DNA of 7,408 nt, taken from positions 1-7,408 of the forward strand of contig JACRDV010000104.1 of assembly GCA_024860865.1 (NCBI GenBank), read 5' to 3'. Within the stretch, counting starts at the first letter, position 1. Each line of letters starts with the position of its first letter. Below, in pieces: positions 1 to 5,852 of this stretch. Source of the DNA: JACRDV01 sp024860865 [NCBI: Methanobacteriota archaeon]. GTDB taxonomy: Archaea; JACRDV01. A program made the position numbers and the translations under genes. The notes under the pieces were generated by a model. That model was not told the origin of the DNA. It did no database searches and was given only the letters and a program-made list of their open reading frames with translations.

Positions 1-3
1 AAA

Positions 4-10
4 CCCCTCC
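4..10 (-). promoter_or_regulatory. Possible Shine-Dalgarno of a gene leaving the window to the left
   Basis: Read on the minus strand this is GGAGGGG, containing the GGAGG core complementary to the archaeal 16S rRNA 3' end, and it lies only a few bases from the window edge. That is the right place for a start codon just outside the window. If correct, 1-372 is a divergent intergenic region. The alternative is a small hairpin (CCCC TCC GGGG, 4-14). Inference only, because no coding sequence is visible. Confidence 0.25.
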
Positions 11-82
11 GGGGAAATAAGACTGTTGTTTATCCAGTTCTTTTGTTGAAGGGATAATTGTTGTTTTTATTTTTCAACAATA

Positions 83-95
83 TTAGAAATTCTAA
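83..95. repeat. 13-bp inverted repeat (TTAGAA-A-TTCTAA)
   Basis: Perfect 6-bp arms around a central A in an AT-rich stretch. The same stretch also has a TTGTTGAA (43-50) / TTCAACAA (73-80) inverted pair and an AATTGTTG (56-63) / CAACAATT (109-116) inverted pair. In DNA this AT-rich such repeats can arise by chance, so a regulatory role is only possible. Confidence 0.3.
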
Positions 96-132
96 ATTGA
101 TCCTATGTCAACAATTAAATGATTCTACTTAA

Positions 133-157
133 ATTGACCGGTCACTGACCGGTCAAT
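133..157. promoter_or_regulatory. Operator-like perfect 25-bp palindrome
   Basis: Two perfect 12-bp arms, ATTGACCGGTCA and TGACCGGTCAAT, flank a central C at 145. Each arm contains the 10-bp self-palindrome TGACCGGTCA (135-144 and 146-155), so the site is both an inverted and a direct repeat with an 11-bp centre-to-centre spacing, about one helical turn. This architecture suggests two dimers bound side by side on one DNA face. GACCGGTC-type palindromes resemble targets of TetR/AcrR-type repressors; that link is inference. It is GC-richer than its surroundings and lies about 50 bp upstream of the TATA box at 203-210. Confidence 0.6.
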
Positions 158-163
158 CCCGGA

Positions 164-175
164 TAAGTATACTTA
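164..175. promoter_or_regulatory. 12-bp perfect palindrome, second operator-like site
   Basis: TAAGTATACTTA reads identically on both strands. It sits 6 bp after the 25-bp palindrome and 27 bp before the TATA box. It overlaps a possible hairpin in which TTACC (173-177) pairs with GGTAA (185-189) and CCCG (158-161) with CGGG (191-194). It could be a binding site for a dimeric regulator. The central GTATAC could also act as a weak TATA element in either direction. Confidence 0.4.
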
Positions 176-202
176 CCATGGTTTGGTAATCGGGGGATAT
201 AC

Positions 203-210
203 TTTATAAA
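203..210 (+). promoter_or_regulatory. Strong archaeal TATA box
   Basis: TTTATAAA is a textbook archaeal box A. It predicts transcription starting roughly 25 bp downstream, near 230-236. The HAD gene starts about 140 bp further on, so the box either gives that gene a long leader or drives a separate short transcript ending at the T7 run at 294-300. The operator-like palindromes lie directly upstream. The box is its own inverted repeat, so direction is not fixed by the box alone. Confidence 0.5.
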
Positions 211-231
211 ACAAGAACAAATGAAAAAAAT

Positions 232-300
232 TGAAGGGGCTAAATCGGCAATTTAAAGCAAATTGAGCTAAAAAAGGCAACAAGCAATTAATCTTTTTTT
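232..300 (+). ncRNA. Possible small RNA or leader with terminator
   Basis: This is the stretch between the predicted start site of the 203-210 TATA box and a T7 run (294-300) typical of archaeal termination. It contains a possible hairpin: CAATTT (249-254) pairs with AAATTG (260-265) around AAAGC, and GGCT (238-241) pairs with AGCT (266-269) across a 7-nt bulge. I recognise no known RNA family or riboswitch. The short ATG frame at 221-256 begins before the predicted transcript. Weakly supported. Confidence 0.2.
294..300 (+). terminator. T7 run, probable archaeal terminator
   Basis: Seven consecutive T on the plus strand, with no gene ending nearby except the putative short transcript from the 203-210 promoter. 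Archaeal termination commonly needs only such a T-run. It would cut that transcript off from the HAD gene unless read through. Confidence 0.35.
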
Positions 301-339
301 CATGGCAACCGGAGATGCATAAGAACCAACAAAGTAAAC

Positions 340-348
340 CTAAAAATA
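340..348 (+). promoter_or_regulatory. Likely TATA box of the HAD phosphatase gene
   Basis: CTAAAAATA is TATA-like and centred about 27 bp before the ATG at 373. Transcription would therefore begin at or just before the start codon, giving a leaderless or nearly leaderless mRNA. No Shine-Dalgarno sequence precedes the gene, which fits. A second AT-rich element, GTTTATAATG (361-370), is too close to serve the ATG at 373. Confidence 0.4.
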
Positions 349-372
349 GTTAGAAATCAAGTTTATAATGAG

Positions 373-1077
373 ATGTTTAGAATGAAAATTAAATCTATTC
401 TGCTGGATATAGATAATGTCTTATATGATAGCGTAAAATTAACTGAGGCCACTCGAAGAAATGCAATAATATCTATGATTGAAGCTGGCTTGCCGATTAA
501 AGATGTAGAGCAAGCATATCAAATGCTCCTTGAAATAGTTAAGGGCTATGGGTCAAATTATCCATATCATTTTGACAGATTGCTTGAAAAATTTGGAGTT
601 AAGTGGAATCCACACATAATTGCTGCCGGCGTAGTTGCATATGATGATACTAAGCATGCTTATTTGAAACCATACCCAGAAGTAATTCCAACTTTGCTTA
701 AATTAAAGGCAATGGGCTATAAGCTTGGAATTATTTCTGATGGCAGAGCAGTTAAACAATGGGACAAATTGATTAGGCTTGGAGTGCAGCACTTTTTTGA
801 TGTTGTAGTAACGTCAGAAGAAGTTGGAGTAGAAAAACCAGATTCAAGAATTTTTGAAGCAGCTTTAGAAGCTCTAAACTGCAGGTCAGAAGAATGTTTA
901 ATGATTGGCGATAGACTTACCAAGGACATAGCAGGTGCAAACAAAGCAGGAGTAATTTCTGTTAGAGTCCTGAAAGGGAGATATGCTAATGAAAAGCCAG
1001 TTAACCCTTCTATGAAGCCAAAGTTTGAAATTAAAAATTTAACTGAGATTTTTGATGTTTTAGCTAAACTTAGTTAA
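373..1077 (+). CDS. HAD-superfamily phosphatase, TIGR02253-like archaeal group
   Basis: Cytosolic HAD hydrolase of subfamily IA, expected to dephosphorylate a small phosphorylated metabolite through an aspartyl-phosphate. Visible motifs in the 234 residues: motif I LLDIDNVLYD with nucleophile D12 and acid/base D14 (Val where many have Thr); cap domain about 20-95; motif II ISDGR with S122; motif III Lys K155 in EKPDSRIF; motif IV MIGDRLTKDI with D180 and D185. The stretch ISDGRAVKQWDKLIRLG is characteristic of the archaeal TIGR02253 group, some members of which have been annotated as glyceraldehyde-3-phosphate phosphatase; the substrate cannot be read here. The start is ATG 373 or ATG 382 (MKIKSILLD); the latter fits the usual N-terminus, while the former fits a leaderless transcript from the TATA at 340-348. 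It converges with the helicase gene 47 bp downstream, with no strong plus-strand T-run between. Confidence 0.9.
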   Translation: MFRMKIKSILLDIDNVLYDSVKLTEATRRNAIISMIEAGLPIKDVEQAYQMLLEIVKGYGSNYPYHFDRLLEKFGVKWNPHIIAAGVVAYDDTKHAYLKPYPEVIPTLLKLKAMGYKLGIISDGRAVKQWDKLIRLGVQHFFDVVVTSEEVGVEKPDSRIFEAALEALNCRSEECLMIGDRLTKDIAGANKAGVISVRVLKGRYANEKPVNPSMKPKFEIKNLTEIFDVLAKLS

Positions 1078-1094
1078 ATAAGATAATTTGTTTA

Positions 1095-1101
1095 GAAAAA
1101 G
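1095..1101 (-). terminator. T-run downstream of the helicase gene
   Basis: The plus-strand run of A here reads as a T5 run on the minus strand, about 25 bases past the helicase stop codon (1125-1127). It is a plausible archaeal T-rich terminator in the narrow gap between two convergent genes. Confidence 0.35.
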
Positions 1102-1124
1102 ATTAAGCCTTAAGAAGCTGAAAT

Positions 1125-3983
1125 TCATCTCCAAAAGCGTCTTGTTTGAACATAAATTTTCTCTGCATTCAATATATCTCTATAAAATTCATCTTCACTT
1201 CGATGGAAATGCCCTAATATTCTAGTTGCTGTCTCTGGCCCAACTCCATGGCCTGCCATTGCAATGATTGCTTGCTTTCCATTAGACAATACTAGTTGTG
1301 CATTTTGCCAAATTCTCCTGAGATTTTTTCTTTCCTCTTGGGACAACCCTTTTTTGCTCTTATATTTTTTAACTATATGTTCACTTTCAACATCTCTAAC
1401 TCTTAAAGCTGCTAGTAACCTTGAACTGCATTTTTGACAACTTGGTCTTTCATCTAAATTTTTTATTGTCATTGTCGTAGTCCACTGTCCGCAATAGACA
1501 CAGAGCAGTTTGACTTTTTCATTTAATAGACGATGTTTTAGAGCTTTTAAAATAGCTCGCTCTGCCCTTTCAGGAACTAATAATTCCTTTTTAATGAGCT
1601 GATCAACACCAACTAAACTAATTGGAGAAAAGTTTGCGCCAGTTGGTTTAGAAGCAGTAATAATTTCAATTTTATTATTTTGAATGAGTTCTAAAATTTC
1701 CTCAGTTTTTTTGACATCTAATCTTTCGAGAGATTCTCTCACAGCTTCCCAATAAATTGGGGTGTTTTCAAAGCTTCTTAGCAATTTTGGCAAGCTAACT
1801 TTATCATAATCAACTTCTTTCTCAATTGCTCCAAATTTCCTTCCAACGTGTACTAACCTCCATCGGAGCAAGGGCATTTGCTTTAAAGTCATCCTTATTA
1901 TTGGCTCAACTTCAGAAGGTTTTATAGTGAAAAGCAATTCTTTAACTATCTCTAGGTCAGCTTTTACTGGCAACTCTAGCGTAATGCGATATGGATCTGA
2001 TTGCATACCAACGCTGCTCCCAAACCTTGCAGTTAATAAAATTGCAATCAACCTGCCAAGCGTTTCATTTGTAAGCGTTCCAAAACAAGAGTTAATTATA
2101 ACAAATCTATCTACTGCTTCGATGAGCAGCTGTTTATCCGTAGGTACGGGCATTTTTTGATTAAGCTGCTTTTGGATTAGAGATATAACTTTTTTCAAAG
2201 CGTGCTTTTCTGCTGAATATTCTACAAATAATTCGCTAGCGACTCCATCAGATTTAATTCCCTCTTTCAGTTTTCCTCCAATGAACCCTCTGAGCCGTCC
2301 AACTTCTTGTGCAACTTCAAAAGGAACCGGAATTTCCTCCCCAATCCAGGATGGAATTGCTCCGGTAGGATCATTAATTGGCTCAACTTGAATTTTATCC
2401 CCAAGGATTCCAACTACTCTCCAAGGTTGGCCCCTACATATTACTGCAACATTCGGTTGAATATAATTTGCAACAAATGCTTCATCGAATGAACCAACTG
2501 GTGTTTTTGTGAGGAGGTTAATTACTAAATATCTTTTTTCATCTGGAATCATTGAAAGCGTTCCATAGTAGTATTTCCACCCTCCTCTTTTTATGCTGAA
2601 AGTTTCAGTGACTCCATCGAAAAACAAAATACTTGGAAACTGTGAGCTGAGATGTTTAACTATGCTTGCAAGAGTTTGCTTATCGAGAGCTCTAAATGGG
2701 TAGGCTCTTCGTATGATCTGGAGCGCTTTATCAAGAGTTAATCGCCTAAAATCAATCGCCAACCCAACAACTTGGTGAGCAAGAGCATCAAGTGCATTCT
2801 CTTGCGTTTTAACCGGTTCAAGCTCCTCATTTTTAGCCTTTCTAGATACTACAGCTGCCTCAAGGATATCATCAGCCTCAGTAGCAATAATTACCCCTTT
2901 TGAAATTAAACCTACTTTATGGCCAGAACGTCCTACTCTTTGAACCAATCTAACTACTTGGTGAGGAGACATGTATTGAATTGCTAAATCGACACTGCCA
3001 ACGTCTATACCTAACTCCATTGATGAAGTAGCGATTATTCCTTTCAGCATCCCACTCTTAAAGGCTTCTTCGGTTGAAACCCTTGATTCACGAGAGAGCG
3101 AACTATGATGGACTTCTAGCGGAAACTTTTGATCCCAAAATTTAATGCGAGAACCTAAAATTTCTGCCATTTCTCTGGTGTTAACAAAAGTTAGAATTGA
3201 AGTGTGTTTTTCGATTAGTTCTTTTATAGAGCGAATTCTTGCAACTGCGCTTGCTGTTGTAAAAAGTTGAGGAGCAAGTTCTCTGTCATCCGAAGTTGGG
3301 GATGGGCTCTCCACCTTGAGCTCCATCAAATGGGAAGTAGAAATCTTTACAATTTCAGCAGTTCGATCTGTGCCGACTAAAAATTTGGCTACAATTTCTG
3401 GTGTGCCTATGGTTGCGCTTAAACCAATCCTTTGAAATTCTTTTCCTGTGAGCTCTCGCAATCGCTCAAGAGCAATTGAAAGCTGAGCTCCCCTTTCATC
3501 TTCAGCAAGCTCATGGATCTCGTCAATTATTAGCCATCGAACGCCTCTTAGGTACTCTTTGAGAATTTTACCTGGTAAAATTGCTTGAAGTGTTTCGGGC
3601 GTAGTTATTAACATTGCAGGCGGCTTCTGAGCTTGGGCTCTTCTTTCAGTTACAGAAGTATCACCGTGTCTCACCATTACTGGAATAGCAAGCTCTTTGC
3701 CCAACCATTCCAGCCTTCTTAACAGATCCCGATTGAGTGCTCTAAGCGGAGTAATGTATAAAATACCAATGCCGCTAATCTTGTCCTTCGACTTCAGATA
3801 CAAATCAAAAATCGGGAATATCGCTGCTTCCGTTTTTCCAGCACCAGTAGGGCCTATCAGCAGCACATTCTTTCCTTGCAAGATTAGCGGAATTGCCTCT
3901 GCCTGTGGCTCAGTTGGCCTTTCAAAGCCCATTTTTTTAATAACACTTTGTATTTCCGGAGCGAGCAGTTCAAAAACGTTCAT
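1125..3983 (-). CDS. lhr: Lhr-type superfamily 2 DNA/RNA helicase
   Basis: ATP-dependent SF2 helicase of the Lhr core family; characterised members translocate 3'-5' on DNA and unwind forks and RNA:DNA hybrids. In 952 residues: Q-motif region 20-30; Walker A GPTGAGKT 44-51; TPLRALN 78-84; HGDTS 106-110; TTPET 127-131; DEIH box 154-157; SAT 189-191; TFVNTRE 265-271; ATSSMELGID 318-327; VQRVGRSGH 347-355. A winged-helix and Lhr-specific region follows from about 400 to 820. The C-terminus has a likely zinc site, CVYC (828-831) plus CQKC (849-852), then an HhH-like GHGVGPETATRIL (911-923). Length fits archaeal Lhr (about 850-950), and no motif is missing. The ATG at 3983 is preceded by GGAGAT on the minus strand (3989-3994), fixing the start. 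It diverges from RNase HII, and both proteins act on RNA:DNA hybrids. Archaeal Lhr subgroup not resolved. Confidence 0.95.
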   Translation of the reverse strand: MNVFELLAPEIQSVIKKMGFERPTEPQAEAIPLILQGKNVLLIGPTGAGKTEAAIFPIFDLYLKSKDKISGIGILYITPLRALNRDLLRRLEWLGKELAIPVMVRHGDTSVTERRAQAQKPPAMLITTPETLQAILPGKILKEYLRGVRWLIIDEIHELAEDERGAQLSIALERLRELTGKEFQRIGLSATIGTPEIVAKFLVGTDRTAEIVKISTSHLMELKVESPSPTSDDRELAPQLFTTASAVARIRSIKELIEKHTSILTFVNTREMAEILGSRIKFWDQKFPLEVHHSSLSRESRVSTEEAFKSGMLKGIIATSSMELGIDVGSVDLAIQYMSPHQVVRLVQRVGRSGHKVGLISKGVIIATEADDILEAAVVSRKAKNEELEPVKTQENALDALAHQVVGLAIDFRRLTLDKALQIIRRAYPFRALDKQTLASIVKHLSSQFPSILFFDGVTETFSIKRGGWKYYYGTLSMIPDEKRYLVINLLTKTPVGSFDEAFVANYIQPNVAVICRGQPWRVVGILGDKIQVEPINDPTGAIPSWIGEEIPVPFEVAQEVGRLRGFIGGKLKEGIKSDGVASELFVEYSAEKHALKKVISLIQKQLNQKMPVPTDKQLLIEAVDRFVIINSCFGTLTNETLGRLIAILLTARFGSSVGMQSDPYRITLELPVKADLEIVKELLFTIKPSEVEPIIRMTLKQMPLLRWRLVHVGRKFGAIEKEVDYDKVSLPKLLRSFENTPIYWEAVRESLERLDVKKTEEILELIQNNKIEIITASKPTGANFSPISLVGVDQLIKKELLVPERAERAILKALKHRLLNEKVKLLCVYCGQWTTTMTIKNLDERPSCQKCSSRLLAALRVRDVESEHIVKKYKSKKGLSQEERKNLRRIWQNAQLVLSNGKQAIIAMAGHGVGPETATRILGHFHRSEDEFYRDILNAEKIYVQTRRFWR

Positions 3984-3988
3984 TTTTA

Positions 3989-3994
3989 ATCTCC
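3989..3994 (-). promoter_or_regulatory. Shine-Dalgarno deciding the helicase start
   Basis: Minus strand GGAGAT lies five bases upstream of the ATG at 3983-3981 and is complementary to the archaeal anti-SD (AUCACCUCC) with one change. It supports the annotated helicase start. Confidence 0.6.
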
Positions 3995-4013
3995 ATTAGT
4001 TTAAAGAAGCCAA

Positions 4014-4021
4014 TTATATAT
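4014..4021. promoter_or_regulatory. TATA box possibly shared by helicase and RNase HII
   Basis: TTATATAT reads as a TATA box on both strands. On the plus strand it predicts a start near 4040-4045, just before the GGTGAT at 4050-4055 and the RNase HII start at 4059. On the minus strand it predicts a start near 3990, immediately before the helicase start, though this would cut into the helicase SD. A second minus-strand element, CTTTAAAC (3999-4006), is too close to the ATG for a leadered transcript. Confidence 0.45.
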
Positions 4022-4049
4022 TCAGAGTCTAAATTCAAAAAGGTTTGTC

Positions 4050-4055
4050 GGTGAT
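4050..4055 (+). promoter_or_regulatory. Shine-Dalgarno deciding a TTG start (RNase HII)
   Basis: GGTGAT is the 3' half of the full archaeal SD GGAGGTGAT and ends three bases before TTG 4059. The in-frame stretch just upstream offers no ATG or GTG, so the TTG is the start. The nearby ATG at 4054 is out of frame. Confidence 0.65.
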
Positions 4056-4058
4056 GGT

Positions 4059-4697
4059 TTGTTCTTCGGTGGAGATGAAGCGGGCAAGGGGCCAGCTTTA
4101 GGCCCTTTAGTTATTGGAGCAGTTGCATTAGATGGGATAGGGATAAAAAAGTTAAAAGAGGTTGGTGTTAGAGATTCGAAAGCTTATTTTTCAAATCGCA
4201 CACGCGAGTCCCATGCTAAATTGATCGAAAAAGTAGCATTGGCTACAAAAGTTTTGGTAGTGCCAGCTGCGACTTTAAATAAATTAAAAACTAAGTATGA
4301 AATTTCCTTGAATAAAATGTTAGAAATGTTCTATCAGCGAGTTTTTAAAGACTTGGTTGATAAAGCTGGGGTTCCAGAAGCAATTTATATAGATGCATTC
4401 GAAACCCCTCAGCTTTTGCAGCAGGCAATTGGTATAATAGTTAAAACAAAAATCATAGTTGAACACGAGGCGGATACAAAATATTTGCCGGTCATGGCAG
4501 CGAGCGTACTTGCTAAGACCACTAGAGAGAAAGAAATTGAAAAGTTAAGAAGAGAATACGGAAATTTCGGATCTGGCTATCCTTCTGACCCTAAGACTCA
4601 AAGATGGCTAAGGGACTGGTATAAAGAAAATAGAAGCTGGCCACCAATTGTTAGAGAATTCTGGGAGACAATAAAAAGAATTGAAACACAAACTTAA
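4059..4697 (+). CDS. rnhB: Ribonuclease HII
   Basis: Endonuclease that cuts the RNA strand of RNA:DNA hybrids and removes single ribonucleotides from DNA, using two metal ions. The 212 residues carry the full DEDD set: D6 and E7 in GGDEAGKGP, D112 in IYIDAF and D139 in EHEADTKY. AASVLAKTTREKE (147-159) and GSGYPSDPKT (171-180), both family-conserved, are intact. Length is normal for the archaeal single-domain enzyme. It starts with TTG; MFFGGDEAGKGP places the first catalytic residues at the normal distance from the N-terminus. No PIP-box-like motif stands out at the C-terminus (KRIETQT), so PCNA attachment is not evident. The divergent neighbour is the Lhr helicase, a plausible partner for hybrid removal. 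It converges with the nucleotidyltransferase gene 58 bp downstream. Confidence 0.96.
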   Translation: MFFGGDEAGKGPALGPLVIGAVALDGIGIKKLKEVGVRDSKAYFSNRTRESHAKLIEKVALATKVLVVPAATLNKLKTKYEISLNKMLEMFYQRVFKDLVDKAGVPEAIYIDAFETPQLLQQAIGIIVKTKIIVEHEADTKYLPVMAASVLAKTTREKEIEKLRREYGNFGSGYPSDPKTQRWLRDWYKENRSWPPIVREFWETIKRIETQT

Positions 4698-4729
4698 TTT
4701 ATATATTTAGAATTAACGACTTGAGTTTC

Positions 4730-4734
4730 AAAAA
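4730..4734 (-). terminator. Weak T-run after the nucleotidyltransferase gene
   Basis: AAAAA on the plus strand reads as T5 on the minus strand, about 22 bases past the minus-strand stop at 4756-4758. It lies in the 58-bp convergent gap with RNase HII. A plausible but weak archaeal terminator. Confidence 0.25.
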
Positions 4735-4755
4735 TCCTCAGCATATTTGTCTTAA

Positions 4756-5325
4756 TTATAACCTTGCTCCTTTCAGAATCTTTTGCCAAATGTCGAAAGT
4801 AGAGAGATTGGAAAGCCACTTTTTAAGATATCGAATATCTAAACGCCCTTTCTGTATTTCATAAATGCCTAAGGCGTCAGTAAAGTGCTTCTCTGAGCCA
4901 AACTCTTTGTACCAGTTAAGTTTAACTATTATGAGATCCTCTGGCGTTGTGATGTACATCATCTTGTCAAATATCTTTTTTTTCTTTCTCCTTTTGAATC
5001 GGAGTTTATCATACTCGTCATCCTTTACCAACCAAAAATCAACCTTAAATCCTGTCTTTTGATGTATCGCATTAAACATACTCTTATGGCGGATTGCCTC
5101 GATAATTCCCTCAAGGCTTATGTAAAATTCTCCTTGGAATAATTTAACAATAGCTTCTTTTTCCGGAGCCCTAATCTCTATTACAATGTCCACATCATGA
5201 GTCAATCTGGGTCTACCATAGTAGTTGACTGCTATTGCCCCAGTTATCATGTAAGGGAGCTTTAAAGCATCCAAGAAGGTAACAACTTTTTTAAGGATAT
5301 ATTCCTGGGTTATTTTAGCAGTCAT
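4756..5325 (-). CDS. Nucleotidyltransferase-fold protein, putative toxin of a two-gene module
   Basis: A 189-aa protein of the Pol-beta/AbiEii-like nucleotidyltransferase superfamily. The core is MITGAIAVNYYGRPRLTHDVDIVI (residues 26-49, described in two parts: TGAIAVNYYG and PRLTHDVDIVI): the TGA turn replaces the usual GG/GS, and D44 and D46 are the metal-binding pair. The third acidic residue is probably D96 in FKVDFW. TPEDLIIVKLNWY (127-139), with K135, is typical of the family of small stand-alone enzymes that often lie beside a short helical protein. A basic KRRKKKK patch lies at 111-117. The catalytic residues look intact, so it is probably active, transferring a nucleotide to an unknown target (protein or tRNA in studied relatives). 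The start overlaps the stop of the 63-aa gene by ATGA (5322-5325), implying translational coupling. No strong SD of its own. Confidence 0.8.
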   Translation of the reverse strand: MTAKITQEYILKKVVTFLDALKLPYMITGAIAVNYYGRPRLTHDVDIVIEIRAPEKEAIVKLFQGEFYISLEGIIEAIRHKSMFNAIHQKTGFKVDFWLVKDDEYDKLRFKRRKKKKIFDKMMYITTPEDLIIVKLNWYKEFGSEKHFTDALGIYEIQKGRLDIRYLKKWLSNLSTFDIWQKILKGARL

Positions 5326-5513
5326 TTTGGGAGTCGCTCTCTGAGTTTTTTCTTTAAGTCCTCTTCTGAAATTTTAGGGAACTCACTTCTTATGGCAGAC
5401 TCAACTATCTTATGGGCCATTTCATATAATTCAGCACCGATTCTTACCCTTCGGTTGCCCGGCATCCTCCGAAGGATCTTTAGATATTTTTTTTCAGCTA
5501 CTTCTGGTTTCAT
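5322..5513 (-). CDS. 63-aa helical protein, putative partner of the nucleotidyltransferase
   Basis: Small, charged, apparently all-helical cytosolic protein. It has a basic N-terminal half (LKILRRMPGNRRVRIGAELYEM) and an acidic-then-basic tail ending KISEEDLKKKLRERLPK. The pattern of RVRIGAELYEMAHKIVESAIR followed by SEEDLKKKLRERL resembles short uncharacterised bacterial and archaeal proteins (RLRIAFELYELAR...-type) commonly encoded beside nucleotidyltransferase-fold genes; this is family recall, not a search result. Being first in the unit and overlapping the enzyme gene by 4 bp, it fits an antitoxin or regulator, though no DNA-binding fold can be assigned. Start ATG 5513 has only a weak AGGA-type SD upstream. 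The TATA-like element at 5549-5560 would give a leader of about 14 nt. Confidence 0.75.
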   Translation of the reverse strand: MKPEVAEKKYLKILRRMPGNRRVRIGAELYEMAHKIVESAIRSEFPKISEEDLKKKLRERLPK

Positions 5514-5548
5514 GCCCTTTTTCCTACTATGAGAAATCGCGACAGGAT

Positions 5549-5560
5549 TAAATATTTTTA
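5549..5560 (-). promoter_or_regulatory. TATA-like element for the 63-aa/nucleotidyltransferase unit
   Basis: On the minus strand this reads TAAAAATATTTA, centred about 40 bp before the ATG at 5513, and predicts a start near 5527 with a leader of about 14 nt. It lies 15 bp from the plus-strand TATATA at 5573-5578, so the 98-bp gap is a compact divergent promoter. Confidence 0.45.
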
Positions 5561-5572
5561 ACTAATTGAATC

Positions 5573-5578
5573 TATATA
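5573..5578 (+). promoter_or_regulatory. TATA box for the RAM/CBS operon
   Basis: TATATA within TCTATATACT, about 35 bp before ATG 5612, predicts transcription from about 5600 and a leader of roughly 10 nt. No SD lies in front of the ATG, consistent with a very short leader. Confidence 0.45.
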
Positions 5579-5611
5579 CTATTAAGAAATTTAGTTCTTT
5601 AAGGCAAAATT

Positions 5612-5842
5612 ATGGTTGTTGGTGCCACTCTTATCAATGTTGCTCCTGGTAAAGAACGTCCAGTATACCAGGTTTTAAAGACAATTAGAAACATCAGAGA
5701 AATTTTGCACTTGTTTGGAGAATATGATTTTTTAACAATAATAGAAGCTGAAGGATTAAAAGCTCTGAATGACATAGTTGACCAAATAAGAAATATACCA
5801 GGAGTAACTTCTACTAAAACTATGCTTGCAGCTGAGCTGTGA
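5612..5842 (+). CDS. Stand-alone AsnC/Lrp-type ligand-binding (RAM) domain protein
   Basis: A 76-aa protein that is only the effector-binding/oligomerisation half of an Lrp/AsnC regulator. MVVGATLINVAPGKERPVYQ starts with the domain's first strand. LFGEYDFLTIIEA (34-46), with the GEYD turn, is the conserved ligand-pocket region, and IRNIPGVTSTKTML (59-72) is the conserved last helix and strand. There is no helix-turn-helix and no room for one: TATA at 5573 and ATG at 5612 leave no upstream coding space. Such stand-alone domains form dimers or larger rings, bind amino acids or similar effectors, and may modulate full-length Lrp proteins. The stop TGA (5840-5842) overlaps the SD of the CBS gene, so the two are translationally coupled. 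The ligand is unknown. Confidence 0.9.
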   Translation: MVVGATLINVAPGKERPVYQVLKTIRNIREILHLFGEYDFLTIIEAEGLKALNDIVDQIRNIPGVTSTKTMLAAEL

Positions 5843-5848
5843 GGTGAT
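5841..5848 (+). promoter_or_regulatory. Strong Shine-Dalgarno deciding the CBS gene start (TTG)
   Basis: GAGGTGAT is nearly the full archaeal SD, overlaps the RAM stop codon, and ends four bases before TTG 5853. It shows that the in-frame upstream TTG at 5826 is not the start. Confidence 0.75.
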
Positions 5849-5852
5849 TTAT

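Noticed and set aside
221-256. 11-codon ORF (MKKIEGAKSAI) as a leader peptide
   Set aside because: Its ATG lies only 11 bp after the TATA box, upstream of the predicted transcription start, so it would not be in the mRNA.
717-944. 75-codon minus-strand open frame inside the HAD gene
   Set aside because: It is antisense to HAD motifs II-IV; those motifs show which strand codes.
1927-2492. Two plus-strand open frames (1927-2160 and 2307-2492) within the helicase gene
   Set aside because: Antisense shadows of the Lhr-specific region, with no start signal or protein-like motif.
3697-3999. 100-codon plus-strand open frame across the helicase N-terminus
   Set aside because: It is antisense to the Walker A and motif Ia region of Lhr and shows no recognisable domain, whereas the minus frame has every helicase motif.
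4865-5062. 65-codon plus-strand frame with a hydrophobic stretch
   Set aside because: Antisense to the nucleotidyltransferase; the FFFFLLL run is simply the reverse of its KRRKKKK patch.
5826-5852. Upstream TTG start for the CBS protein
   Set aside because: The strong SD at 5841-5848 points to TTG 5853, and the extra nine residues overlap the RAM gene with no support.
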